The notes below the pieces were generated by a model, which worked only from the letters and a program-made list of their open reading frames with translations, made no database searches and was not told the origin of the DNA. Position numbers and translations under genes: made by a program. Below are positions 49,363-57,497 of a DNA stretch of 64,000 bases, in pieces. The DNA comes from a virus, in IMG/VR virus record IMGVR_UViG_3300032236_000803, positions 27,191 to 91,190 of that record. One strand, given 5' to 3'. Positions within the stretch are counted from its first letter, which is position 1, and the number at the start of each line of letters is the position of its first letter.

Positions 49363-49940
49363 ATTTAGGCGGCGGTTTAAAGAAATTTGAAGGATTTCTT
49401 AGTTTAGATTATGATGAGCTAGTGAATCCTGATTATGTTGTCAATTTAGATGATGTTAATATTCGTCTACCATTTGACGATAATACAGTAGAAGAAATTA
49501 AAGCGCATCATATTTTTGAACACATTGGTGATGGATTCATCCCATTAATGAAAGAATTATATCGCGTTGCAGAACATGGTTGTATTCTTGACACCATTGT
49601 TCCCCATCATTTCCACGAAGTATATTATGGCGATCCAACGCATAAACGACCAATCACTGTAAATGGTATGTTGATGTTTGGAAAGAAATTCAATAGAGAT
49701 CACATCGCAACGATCAATTCAAGTTCCGGTATGGGATTACAGTTTGATATTGACTTTGATATGATTCATTATGAATTTGAATATGATCAATTCTATGTTC
49801 CTATGTTGGAAGATTTCTTTAAGAGAAAAGACGAAGGTAATGTTACCCCAGAAGAAGATTTCTCTATTCAGAGATTACTCAGAGAAGCAACAAATGTTTG
49901 TATGAATACAAAAATGAAAATGGTTGCGATTAAAGAATAA
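49347..49940 (+). CDS. SAM-dependent methyltransferase
   Basis: A 197-residue class I methyltransferase-like protein. [13 protein letters not shown] (residues 5-17) corresponds to the SAM-binding motif I; SLDYDELVNPDYV follows as motif II with an acidic residue, and AHHIFEHIGDGFIPLMKEL (about 53-71) matches the family's EH...L.E pattern. It overlaps the upstream gene by 16 nt and abuts the next methyltransferase by a TAATG overlap. In sugar cassettes such enzymes methylate glycans; substrate unproven. Confidence 0.75.
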   Translation: MGLKINLGGGLKKFEGFLSLDYDELVNPDYVVNLDDVNIRLPFDDNTVEEIKAHHIFEHIGDGFIPLMKELYRVAEHGCILDTIVPHHFHEVYYGDPTHKRPITVNGMLMFGKKFNRDHIATINSSSGMGLQFDIDFDMIHYEFEYDQFYVPMLEDFFKRKDEGNVTPEEDFSIQRLLREATNVCMNTKMKMVAIKE

Positions 49941-50476
49941 TGTCTCACAAACAACAAAGAGAATTTATAGAAAGAGTCAGAGGTAATTTTAGTTTCTATT
50001 TTGGCGGTAAGAAAGTTCTTGAGGTTGGTAGTCTTATAATTAATGGTACTATTAGAGATTTCTTTATACAATGCCAATATACTGGAATTGACGTTGGCGA
50101 AGGTTGGGGAGTCGATATTGTTTGTCAAGGACAAGATTATTCAGAACCTGATAATACTTTTGACGTTACTTGTTCTGGAGAGTGTTTTGAACATAATCCT
50201 TATTGGTTAGAAACATTTCAAAATATGATCAGAATGACCAAAAGCGGAGGTTTAATATTCTTCACTTGCGCCACAACAGGAAGAGAAGAACACGGAACTG
50301 CAAGAAATCTCCCAGAAGATTCTTCTTTAACAATAGGTCTAGGTTGGGATTATTATAAAAATTTAACTGAACAAGATTTTAGAGACAACTTGGATTTCGA
50401 TGATTTATTCAGTTATTACGGATTTGAAGTAAATGATGAAGCTCATGATTTATATTTTTGGGGGATTAAGAGATAA
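49940..50476 (+). CDS. SAM-dependent methyltransferase (Methyltransf_11 type)
   Basis: A 178-residue protein. KVLEVGSLIINGT (about residues 26-38) is motif I, YTGIDVGEGWGVDIV motif II, NTFDVTCSGECFEHN (about 74-88) motif III/IV, and MTKSGGLIFFTCAT the post-motif strand. It is translationally coupled on both sides (TAATG overlaps), so it works in the same pathway as its neighbours. It probably methylates a sugar or lipid; a DNA-methylase motif (DPPY or PC) is absent. Confidence 0.78.
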   Translation: MSHKQQREFIERVRGNFSFYFGGKKVLEVGSLIINGTIRDFFIQCQYTGIDVGEGWGVDIVCQGQDYSEPDNTFDVTCSGECFEHNPYWLETFQNMIRMTKSGGLIFFTCATTGREEHGTARNLPEDSSLTIGLGWDYYKNLTEQDFRDNLDFDDLFSYYGFEVNDEAHDLYFWGIKR

Positions 50477-51888
50477 TGGACCAGAATGATACTTATGGTG
50501 AAAACGATCCTTTAGTATTTGTTTGTAAACAATTAATCAAAGGACAACGCGAAGATTTAGCAGAACAAGTAATTGACGCTTTTGCTCCTGTAGCAACACA
50601 CATTGAATCGGTCAATTGTATTGCCAAGTTATATTATGACGTAAGAAATTATGATAAAGCAGAATCGTATACTTTAAAAACATTAGATATGTGTGAATCA
50701 AACGAACAGAAATATAATGTTCGCGCAAATCTAGGTAAGATGTATAACAACTTTAACGAACCTGTTAAGTCCCTTTTCTATTCTAAACAGAATCTAGCGG
50801 TAACTCCAAATAATCCAGATACTTTATTGGAAATGGTGTTCTCGTATTTTCTAAACGGACAAAAAGAACCTGCAGAAAAGATTCTAAGAGAATTAAAAGA
50901 AAGAGAACATGAACTAGCAGAAAGACACAGAAATATAGTGAATTTCAATCTTGGCACTTACGACATGGAGGCTGGACATTTCCTAAAAGGACTGGGCGGT
51001 TTCTTAATCAACGTTAAAAAGTTAGACCTATGGTTCAACAACGCAGAAATTCCTTTAAAGTATTGGGATGGCGGATTATATCCCGGTAGAACTCTGGTCT
51101 TTTATATGTCTGGCGGAGGGTTTGGCGATTCGTTTATTGCTATTTCATATTGGAATAAATTGAAAGCAGCAGGATTTAATCCAGTTTATTGTAATGCGAA
51201 TCAAGATATTGTAGACATTTTCAATCGTTGCGGATATAGGTCGGTTACAGATTGGAAAGACGTACAAGACGAAGATCCATTATGGTGCTTTGCGTTTGAA
51301 GTTCCGCTATATCTTAATATGAAACCCGAACAGATGTTGACAGAGAATTATCTCTGGGCGTCTGACGAAGCAAGAGAAAAATGGTCTTGGTTAAAAGAAC
51401 GTAAGAAACTTAAAGTTGGCGTAAGGTTTATTGGTAACAAAAGAAATAATCAATTACTTTATAGACACATTGAACTGGATAATATGATGAATTTCCTTCA
51501 TCAGACTTTTGAGGGACAAGACGTAGAATATTATTCGTTACAGAAAGGAGATGGCGAAGAAGAAGCAAGAACCTGTTCTGAACTTATTGACGTTGCGGAT
51601 CAAATCAATTCGTTTGATGATACGTTAGCATTGATTGAAAATCTTGATATTGTTATCTCTACATGTACTTCTGTAGTCCATTTAGCAGGTGCTGTTGGGA
51701 CAAAGACCGTTGTGTTCGTACCTATTGCCGCATATTTCACATATCTAACTCCAACGCTAGAGGGAAGACCTCCTCATACAAGTCCTTGGTATGGCGATAA
51801 CTTTAGATTCTTTAGACAAGCAAAACCTAAAGTTTGGGACGAACCAATGTTAGAAGCTAAAGAATTTATACGATCAGAATTTCTATGA
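50476..51888 (+). CDS. TPR-containing GT9-like glycosyltransferase
   Basis: A 470-residue two-part protein. Residues about 35-160 are tetratricopeptide-like helices (AKLYYDVRNYDKAESYTLK, NPDTLLEMVFSYFLNGQ). The remainder resembles GT9 or O-GlcNAc-transferase-like C-terminal domains: LVFYMSGGGFGDSFIAISY (about 213-231) is the acceptor-side Gly-rich loop, and DIVISTCTSVVHLAGAVG (about 393-410) the nucleotide-sugar loop, with Ser in place of the usual Asp. TPR-glycosyltransferase fusions modify proteins or glycans. It overlaps both neighbouring genes by 1-4 nt. Confidence 0.68.
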   Translation: MDQNDTYGENDPLVFVCKQLIKGQREDLAEQVIDAFAPVATHIESVNCIAKLYYDVRNYDKAESYTLKTLDMCESNEQKYNVRANLGKMYNNFNEPVKSLFYSKQNLAVTPNNPDTLLEMVFSYFLNGQKEPAEKILRELKEREHELAERHRNIVNFNLGTYDMEAGHFLKGLGGFLINVKKLDLWFNNAEIPLKYWDGGLYPGRTLVFYMSGGGFGDSFIAISYWNKLKAAGFNPVYCNANQDIVDIFNRCGYRSVTDWKDVQDEDPLWCFAFEVPLYLNMKPEQMLTENYLWASDEAREKWSWLKERKKLKVGVRFIGNKRNNQLLYRHIELDNMMNFLHQTFEGQDVEYYSLQKGDGEEEARTCSELIDVADQINSFDDTLALIENLDIVISTCTSVVHLAGAVGTKTVVFVPIAAYFTYLTPTLEGRPPHTSPWYGDNFRFFRQAKPKVWDEPMLEAKEFIRSEFL

Positions 51889-52607
51889 TAAATGATTTTT
51901 ATACTTTTATAATAACTTCGTGTATTAATGCTCCGAAAATGGACGCAATTAATGTTTTTGATTCTGATAATAGATTTCAAGAAACTTTAAAGACTATCGA
52001 ATCCATAAAAAATAAAGTTCCGAATTCTAAAATCATCCTTATTGATAATTCATCAATTCCGTTGAAAAAAGATTGGGCAGAAACTATAGAAAAAGAAGTT
52101 GATATTTTTAGAACAGTTGATCATAATATTTTCACATTATTCGTAAATGATATTGGTTCTAAAGGATTAGGAGAAGCATATTTGATGCATGAAGCGTTGA
52201 ATATTATTGACGAATGTGATTTACTTGGAAAAAGAGTATTTAAAATAACTGGAAGATATTTCCTTGCAGATACTTTCGATATTGGATATTATGATAACCC
52301 AGAATTAATTGGTAAATTTGCACATAAAATAAACCAGTGGGATGTCAGTAAAGATAATTTCGTAACTCATAGAGAACGAGTTGTCTATTTTGAAACAAGA
52401 TTATGGTCTTTTTGTGGAACTATCTTAGAAGATTACAAAGAATTATTAAAAAATATATTCAAATTAATGGTTTCAAGCATAGGAGAACCTATGTGTAATT
52501 TAGAAATGAGTCATTGGCAATTAACTCCAAGAGATAAGGTTTTCGAGATCGAAACAATTCACGTCCAAGGATATACTGCTGACAATGGAATTTATAAATT
52601 CGAATGA
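51885..52607 (+). CDS. Glycosyltransferase-like protein
   Basis: A 240-residue protein. The N-terminal part (FYTFIITSCINAPK, LKTIESIKNKVPNSKIILID, YLMHEAL) follows the GT-A pattern, a Rossmann-like nucleotide-sugar fold, and VFKITGRYFLADTFD resembles a motif of small glycosyltransferases in phage and surface-sugar clusters. No clear DxD is assignable. It overlaps the preceding gene by 4 nt and converges with the - strand epimerase, the two 3' ends overlapping by 16 nt. No terminator is visible between them. Confidence 0.55.
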   Translation: MINDFYTFIITSCINAPKMDAINVFDSDNRFQETLKTIESIKNKVPNSKIILIDNSSIPLKKDWAETIEKEVDIFRTVDHNIFTLFVNDIGSKGLGEAYLMHEALNIIDECDLLGKRVFKITGRYFLADTFDIGYYDNPELIGKFAHKINQWDVSKDNFVTHRERVVYFETRLWSFCGTILEDYKELLKNIFKLMVSSIGEPMCNLEMSHWQLTPRDKVFEIETIHVQGYTADNGIYKFE

Positions 52608-53431
52608 TCCATAATAGCGCATGAGTATGTTTGGTAATGTTCTTTTAGATTATCAGGCATCGGCATCCATTCAATAAGATCAGGAGAACCGCAAATTTCT
52701 ATAGCAACATCATAGAATGATTTAGGTTTTCCTGTTCCAACATCATAAATGCCTGATTTTTTATCAAGTAGAGTAATAATTTTTTTATCAATTACTTCGT
52801 CTACTGAAATAAAATCTCTATAAAAATCTTTAGACCCTTCAAATAATTGTATCTTTCCAGTTTTTTCTAATTGTTTTTTAAACTTATGGTATGGACTTGC
52901 TTGATCGCCTTTATGATCTTCGTTTGGACCATAAACGTTGAAGTATCTCATTCCTTGTAATAATTTTGGCGGTTTCTTACTGTTGATAATTAAATCAACC
53001 ACATAATCAATTTGAGTTTTGCTTCTAGCATACTCGTTTAAAGGTCTTAAAGGTTTATCAGGATTATTCCATTCTTTTATAGATGGATTTCCGTACACAG
53101 AAGCGGAAGAAGCGTATTGTAAAGGTATATTATTATCCCTGCAATAATAAATCAAATTCCAAGTACATTCAATATTGTATTTGTATAATTTCTTTACATC
53201 AGTTTCTGTTGTTGATGATATTGCGCCTTCATGGAATATAGCATTAATACCTTTGTAATTTTTCGTATGTTTATAAAACTCATCAGCTGGAGTGAATAAA
53301 ACAGGCAGATTTTTGAAATATTCATATCGATATTCATAATCCACGCAAAGAATATTCTTTTCGCCCATTTCCATTAATCTTCTGACAAGATTAGAACCAA
53401 TAAATCCAGATGCACCAGTTACAACTATCAT
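52592..53431 (-). CDS. hldD: ADP-heptose 6-epimerase-like NAD-dependent epimerase
   Basis: A 279-residue extended short-chain dehydrogenase close to HldD/RfaD, which converts ADP-D-glycero- to ADP-L-glycero-D-manno-heptose for lipopolysaccharide core. GASGFIGS (residues 6-13) binds NAD(P); HEGAISSTTETD (67-78) matches HldD's typical HxGAxSSTTE; Ser109-111 and Tyr134-x-x-x-Lys138 are the catalytic set; RYFNVYGPNEDHKGDQAS and LFEGSKDFYRDFISVDEV are characteristic of HldD. E. coli HldD is about 310 residues, so this is slightly short. It is the only - strand gene in the window, divergent from gene 13. No - strand late promoter is seen, so it may be expressed at another time. Confidence 0.82.
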   Translation of the reverse strand: MIVVTGASGFIGSNLVRRLMEMGEKNILCVDYEYRYEYFKNLPVLFTPADEFYKHTKNYKGINAIFHEGAISSTTETDVKKLYKYNIECTWNLIYYCRDNNIPLQYASSASVYGNPSIKEWNNPDKPLRPLNEYARSKTQIDYVVDLIINSKKPPKLLQGMRYFNVYGPNEDHKGDQASPYHKFKKQLEKTGKIQLFEGSKDFYRDFISVDEVIDKKIITLLDKKSGIYDVGTGKPKSFYDVAIEICGSPDLIEWMPMPDNLKEHYQTYSCAIMDHSNL

Positions 53432-53433
53432 AT

Positions 53434-53441
53434 TATAAATA
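53434..53441 (+). promoter_or_regulatory. T4-type late promoter box TATAAATA
   Basis: Exact late box in the 44-nt divergent gap between the - strand epimerase and gene 13, 35 nt before the gene 13 ATG. It starts the conserved neck block. Confidence 0.8.
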
Positions 53442-53475
53442 ATAAATAAAACTATATATAACAGAAATTACTAAT

Positions 53476-54225
53476 ATGGCTAGAGTATCATCAAGAGAAC
53501 AATTAAAGCAGTATTGCCTAAGACGATTAGGTTATCCGATTATTGAAATTCCTGTAGAGGATACTCAATTGGAAGATCGTATCAGCGATGCAATTCTGTT
53601 CTATATCGATTATCATTATGACGCAGTTTCTTCTGTGTATTATCAATATACAGTAAATGACGATGATGTTAATAACAGATACGTAACCGTTCCTGATTCA
53701 ATTATTGGCGTATCCAGATTACTTCCTATAAATGCGTTGATGACGCAAAGTTATATGTGGGACATTAGATACCAATTAGTATTGAATAACCTTTGGGATT
53801 TAACATCAACCCAAATGACTTCATACTATATGTCAATGCAACATATTAGTTTGCTAGAACAAATGTTCGAAGGACAAGTTCCTATTAGGTTCGAACGCCA
53901 TCAAAATAGAGTTTATATTGATGCTGCTTGGGGTACAGATGAATTACCTTCTGGAACAGTTATCGTATTAGAAGCTTACCAAGTAATTGATCCTGATGAA
54001 TTTACTGATGTTTGGAATGATCGTGTTCTTAAAGAACTCGCAACTGCATATATTAAAAGACAATATGGTGAAAATCTGATCAAATATAAAGGCGATTTAA
54101 ATCTGCCTGGCGGATTAACTCTAAATGGTCAGAAAATATACGATGACGCAGTACAAGAAATTGAAAGAATAGAAGCAGAGTTTCAGGATTTGTACAGCGA
54201 ACCTGCGATTTTTTTCACAGGCTAG
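53476..54225 (+). CDS. gp13: Neck protein gp13
   Basis: A 249-residue protein of the T4 gp13 family, which with gp14 forms the neck that closes the filled head and docks the tail. Recognised from the N-terminal SSREQLKQYCLRRLGYPIIE and DRISDAILFYIDYHYDAV helices, the later VIDPDEFTDVWNDRVLKELA, and LPGGLTLNGQKIYDDAVQEI, patterns conserved in T4-like marine phages. T4 gp13 is 309 residues. The order 13-14-15-16-17 follows downstream, interrupted by an endonuclease gene. A late promoter lies upstream. Confidence 0.85.
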   Translation: MARVSSREQLKQYCLRRLGYPIIEIPVEDTQLEDRISDAILFYIDYHYDAVSSVYYQYTVNDDDVNNRYVTVPDSIIGVSRLLPINALMTQSYMWDIRYQLVLNNLWDLTSTQMTSYYMSMQHISLLEQMFEGQVPIRFERHQNRVYIDAAWGTDELPSGTVIVLEAYQVIDPDEFTDVWNDRVLKELATAYIKRQYGENLIKYKGDLNLPGGLTLNGQKIYDDAVQEIERIEAEFQDLYSEPAIFFTG

Positions 54226-54228
54226 GCG

Positions 54229-54236
54229 TATAAATA
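54229..54236 (+). promoter_or_regulatory. T4-type late promoter box TATAAATA
   Basis: Exact late box 4 nt after the gene 13 stop. T4 late transcripts start about 6-7 nt downstream of the box, which predicts a start near 54242-54244, after the ATG at 54241. Confidence 0.78.
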
Positions 54237-54241
54237 ATAAA

Positions 54242-54273
54242 TGCAAGTCGCGGAACTGCAATTCCCACTTGCA
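54242..54273 (+). promoter_or_regulatory. 5'-terminal leader hairpin
   Basis: Arms TGCAAGT (54242-54248) and ACTTGCA (54267-54273), with an inner GGAA/TTCC stem (54252-54255 with 54262-54265). The predicted transcript would begin almost exactly with this structure. It may protect the 5' end or regulate translation of the endonuclease. Confidence 0.5.
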
Positions 54274-54306
54274 CTAACATTAATACTAAGAGAGGTAATG
54301 TCAGCT

Positions 54307-55143
54307 ATGGATATTTATACTATATATCGAGCAATAAACAAAGTCAATGGTAAGTCGTACATAGGATTCGATTCGAATTGGCCAAATAGAAAAAGAGATC
54401 ATAGAAGAGATCATCCAAAAGATTCTAAATATGCTCAATCTTCTGCATTTTATAAAGCATTAAGAAAATACAGTTGGGATAATTTCGAATGGGAAATATT
54501 ATATCAATCATACGAATTTAATCATACAAAAAATGTAATGGAAAATTATTTTATATGCGAATATAGAACTTATACAAGATTTGATGATTGTAACGGTTAT
54601 AATATGACTCTTGGCGGAGACGGTATTACAGGATATTCGTATTCTGAAAAACAAAAAGAAGCAAACAGACAAAGAACGTCAGAAAGATTTTCTTGTAAAG
54701 AAGTAAGAGATAAACATTCCGAAATAATGATAAATTGGAGTAAAAGTAGAACGGAAGAACAGAAAAAAATAACTTCAGAAAAATTATCATTGACTGCAAA
54801 AAGTAAAACAGAAGAACAGAAAAAAATAACTTCAGAAAAATTATCAAAATCGCTAAAAGGATTAAAAAGAAGCGAAGAAACCAGACAAAAAATATCTAAA
54901 GGAAAAAAAGGAAAAAAACAAACAAAAGAACACGCGGAAAAAGCTGCAGCATCAAGAAAAGCAAATGGCGTAAATATCGGGGAAAGAAACGGAATGGCTA
55001 ACCCGGATAACAGAAAAAAAGTAGCAGCTTCTAAAATCGGAAGAAAAAAATATATAAATCCAATATCCAATATTGGAAAATATTGTTTTCCTGGAACAGA
55101 ACCGGAAGGATTTATTTTAGCAAAAGAATACAAACTAGCATGA
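54307..55143 (+). CDS. GIY-YIG homing endonuclease inserted between genes 13 and 14
   Basis: A 278-residue protein. I prefer the ATG at 54307: AGAGG lies 11 nt upstream and the GIY-YIG core begins at once, as in I-TevI. ATGs at 54298 and 54241 are in frame, but the latter probably lies upstream of the transcript start. Motifs: IYTIYRAINKVNGKSYIGF (residues 3-21), a basic KRDHRRDH, YKALRKYSWDNFEWEILYQ, and an ENYFICEYRTY helix with the likely catalytic Glu. The C-terminal half is Lys-rich with NUMOD3-like DNA-binding repeats (TEEQKKITSEKLS twice, then ETRQKISKGKKG). The stop overlaps the gp14 ATG (ATGA). No intron borders are seen, so it is freestanding. Confidence 0.85.
   Translation: MDIYTIYRAINKVNGKSYIGFDSNWPNRKRDHRRDHPKDSKYAQSSAFYKALRKYSWDNFEWEILYQSYEFNHTKNVMENYFICEYRTYTRFDDCNGYNMTLGGDGITGYSYSEKQKEANRQRTSERFSCKEVRDKHSEIMINWSKSRTEEQKKITSEKLSLTAKSKTEEQKKITSEKLSKSLKGLKRSEETRQKISKGKKGKKQTKEHAEKAAASRKANGVNIGERNGMANPDNRKKVAASKIGRKKYINPISNIGKYCFPGTEPEGFILAKEYKLA
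54754..54846 (+). repeat. Direct repeat (36 nt, two copies) in endonuclease gene
   Basis: Bases 54754-54789 and 54811-54846 are identical, at 57-nt spacing, so the coded unit is 19 residues. They encode the EEQKKITSEKLS motif of the putative DNA-binding region, suggesting recent duplication of a NUMOD3-like module. Confidence 0.88.
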
Positions 55144-56015
55144 CTGTATCACCATTTTTTAATTTCTATAAAAGTAAACCAGAACAATCTCTAGTAGAAG
55201 ATTTGGTTAATGAATCATTAAACATTTTCGGTTTCAATGGATATTATATTCCAAGAAATGGCGATATTGATCTAATTTACGGCGAAGATGTTTTAAAAAC
55301 GTTTCCTGTCGCGTATATTTGCGCAATGAGATTGGAAAATCAAGTAGACCCAGGAATGAATCAAGATTTCTTCTCTAAGTTTGGTCTTGAAATACGCAAT
55401 TCAATAAAGATGCAAATTTCAAGAAGAGAATTCATGAAACAAGTGTCGCAAACAGATACCAATTATGACAGACCAAAAGAAGGCGATTTAATCTTTGTTC
55501 CTCATTTATCAATAAATGGTGAATTATATGAAATTAAATATGTTAATGATTCCGTTGATTTTTTCACATTAGGTAGAAAATATCCTTATTATTGGGAACT
55601 TGATTTAGAATTATTCAAATATTCAAACGAAGAAATCAATACTGGCATTCCAGATATTGATAGCGTTAATGGATTGGATGCATATACTATTGTTTATACA
55701 ATGGGAACTGGAGAAGGCGATTATATCATATCAGAAACAGCGTATCAAGGAACTAGTGCTAATACCGCAACCGCTTACGGAACCGTACAAAATTGGGATG
55801 AATCTACGCTAGAATTAACGTTATCTAATATTGTTGGGGAATTTTCTAATACAGGTACTATTGTTGGTGAAATTAGTAATACAACATACTCGTTGGTTGT
55901 TTATGATCCGTTAAATTATCCAGCATATGAAAATGCTTGGGACAATAAAGAAATCGAAACAGAATCTGAGCAAGTAATAGATACTTCTGAATCAAATCCA
56001 TTTGGCTTATTATAA
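55140..56015 (+). CDS. gp14: Neck protein gp14
   Basis: A 291-residue protein of the T4 gp14 family (T4: 256), partner of gp13 in the neck. The start is the ATG at 55140, overlapping the endonuclease stop. The opening PFFNFYKSKPEQSLVEDLV, YYIPRNGDIDLIYGED (about 41-56) and the later FVPHLSINGELYEIKYV segment are typical. The C-terminal part carries an added module (GDYIISETAYQG, GTVQNWDE) also present in gp15 here. Since its ribosome site now lies inside the endonuclease gene, its translation may depend on coupling to it. Confidence 0.85.
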   Translation: MTVSPFFNFYKSKPEQSLVEDLVNESLNIFGFNGYYIPRNGDIDLIYGEDVLKTFPVAYICAMRLENQVDPGMNQDFFSKFGLEIRNSIKMQISRREFMKQVSQTDTNYDRPKEGDLIFVPHLSINGELYEIKYVNDSVDFFTLGRKYPYYWELDLELFKYSNEEINTGIPDIDSVNGLDAYTIVYTMGTGEGDYIISETAYQGTSANTATAYGTVQNWDESTLELTLSNIVGEFSNTGTIVGEISNTTYSLVVYDPLNYPAYENAWDNKEIETESEQVIDTSESNPFGLL

Positions 56016-57034
56016 TGGCAACAAATACGCAATACTTTAAAGTTATTAGAAAAATTACGACTGCATTTGCTAGTTTATTTTCTAACATCACTATAATAAG
56101 ATACAACGAAGACGGAAGCGAAAATCAAAGATTTATAGTTCCAGTAGATTTTGCAGATAAAGAGAAATGGGTAAAACGGTTACAGGGAGATATAAATCTT
56201 AATAAAAAAGTGCAACTAGCATTACCTAGAATTTCTTACCAGTTAACTGGTTTTAAATATGATTCCTCAAGAAAACTGAATACTAATAATATGAATTTTG
56301 GTAATTCGGGTTCTGCGGGTACTGTTTTATCACAATATAATCCAGTACCCTATGATTTTGATTTCGGAGTAACCATTTATACTAGAACAATTGAAGATGG
56401 TAATCAAATTCTTGAACATATTCTTCCATATTTCTGTCCGGATTATTCATTAAGATTAAATTTGATTCCTGAAATGGGAATAACAAAAACGGTTCCTATT
56501 GTACTAAATTCGGTACAACAAATAATAGATTCAGAAGGAGCATTTGATTCTGAAGTCAGAACTGTTATGTGGACATTAGGATTTACCGTAAAAGCGTTTA
56601 TATTTGGAGCAGTTAAAGAATCTCCTATTATTAATAACGTTGATGTTAATCTGTTAAACGGATTCAATTCTCTTAATAAAGAAAGTTCCTGTTGTTCAAC
56701 TGGGCTAAATTCGGCGTTTGTCACGTTACCAAACGGCAACGGCGACTATATTAATCAGGAATTCGTTTATCAAGGATTTAATTATGATAATGCATATGCC
56801 ACTGGTAAAGTAACCAGCTGGGATAATACTTCAAATACTATTTTTATTGGCGATGTTTGCGGAGACTTTAAATTAAATCAACCAATAGTTGGCGTTGATT
56901 CTTTGGCAATTCATATACCCGATTCATATGCGTCTAATAACGTAATAGAAGTAACAACAATAACAACACCTAATCCTAATACTGCTTCAGCTAATTCTTA
57001 TTGGACACCTAATACAGTAACAATATACTATTAA
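56015..57034 (+). CDS. gp15: Tail completion / sheath stabiliser gp15
   Basis: A 339-residue protein of the T4 gp15 family (T4: 272), the hexameric tail terminator that caps tube and sheath and joins the tail to the neck. Diagnostic: YFKVIRKITTAFASLFSNI, RFIVPVDFADKEKWVKRL and VQLALPRISYQLTGFKYD with ARKxN-like SSRKLN (about 68-90). The extra length is a C-terminal module (GDYINQEFVYQG, GKVTSWDN) homologous to that of gp14. It overlaps the gp14 stop by one base. Confidence 0.87.
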   Translation: MATNTQYFKVIRKITTAFASLFSNITIIRYNEDGSENQRFIVPVDFADKEKWVKRLQGDINLNKKVQLALPRISYQLTGFKYDSSRKLNTNNMNFGNSGSAGTVLSQYNPVPYDFDFGVTIYTRTIEDGNQILEHILPYFCPDYSLRLNLIPEMGITKTVPIVLNSVQQIIDSEGAFDSEVRTVMWTLGFTVKAFIFGAVKESPIINNVDVNLLNGFNSLNKESSCCSTGLNSAFVTLPNGNGDYINQEFVYQGFNYDNAYATGKVTSWDNTSNTIFIGDVCGDFKLNQPIVGVDSLAIHIPDSYASNNVIEVTTITTPNPNTASANSYWTPNTVTIYY

Positions 57035-57038
57035 TTTT

Positions 57039-57497
57039 ATGAGCAAATTTGATAAAAAAATGTCAGAATTTTTTGACGTAGAACCAACGTCAAATACCGG
57101 AAATTCCCTGACAACTTCTAATCCAACAGATATTATTCCTCACGAAACTCTTGACGTGGATTTTAAAAATGATTACGTCAAAGTTCGCGAGAACATGCAT
57201 GAATTGATTCAGAAAGGAAACGATGCTATTGATGATATTCTAAGCATTGCTAGAGAATCCGAAAAAGCCAGAGATTTTGAAGTTGCTGCAAACCTGTTAA
57301 AAAGCATGTTAGACGCTAATGAACAGATGATAAACGTACATAAGAAGGTCAGAGATATTGCGAATTATAAACAATCGCTAGAAACATCCGACCAACCCAC
57401 GACTACTATTAAAAACGCTCTATTCGTAGGAAGTACAACTGAACTTACTAAAATAGTAAAAGAATTGAATGAAAAAGATATTATAGAAGGTAAATGA
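57039..57497 (+). CDS. gp16: Terminase small subunit gp16
   Basis: A 152-residue protein in the position and of the size of T4 gp16 (164), the ring-forming DNA-recognition subunit of the packaging motor. The centre (residues about 44-108: DYVKVRENMHELIQKGNDA, SEKARDFEVAANLLKSML) is the long coiled-coil hairpin of T4-like small terminases; the ends are polar and flexible. The stop overlaps the gp17 ATG, giving coupled synthesis. Confidence 0.85.
   Translation: MSKFDKKMSEFFDVEPTSNTGNSLTTSNPTDIIPHETLDVDFKNDYVKVRENMHELIQKGNDAIDDILSIARESEKARDFEVAANLLKSMLDANEQMINVHKKVRDIANYKQSLETSDQPTTTIKNALFVGSTTELTKIVKELNEKDIIEGK

Noticed and set aside
47167-53431. Host chromosomal origin (prophage border) for the sugar cassette
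   Set aside because: No integrase, attachment site or composition break is seen, and virion genes continue on both sides.
54597-55133. - strand open frame of 178 codons over the second endonuclease
   Set aside because: Same antisense effect; no start signal and no recognisable domain.
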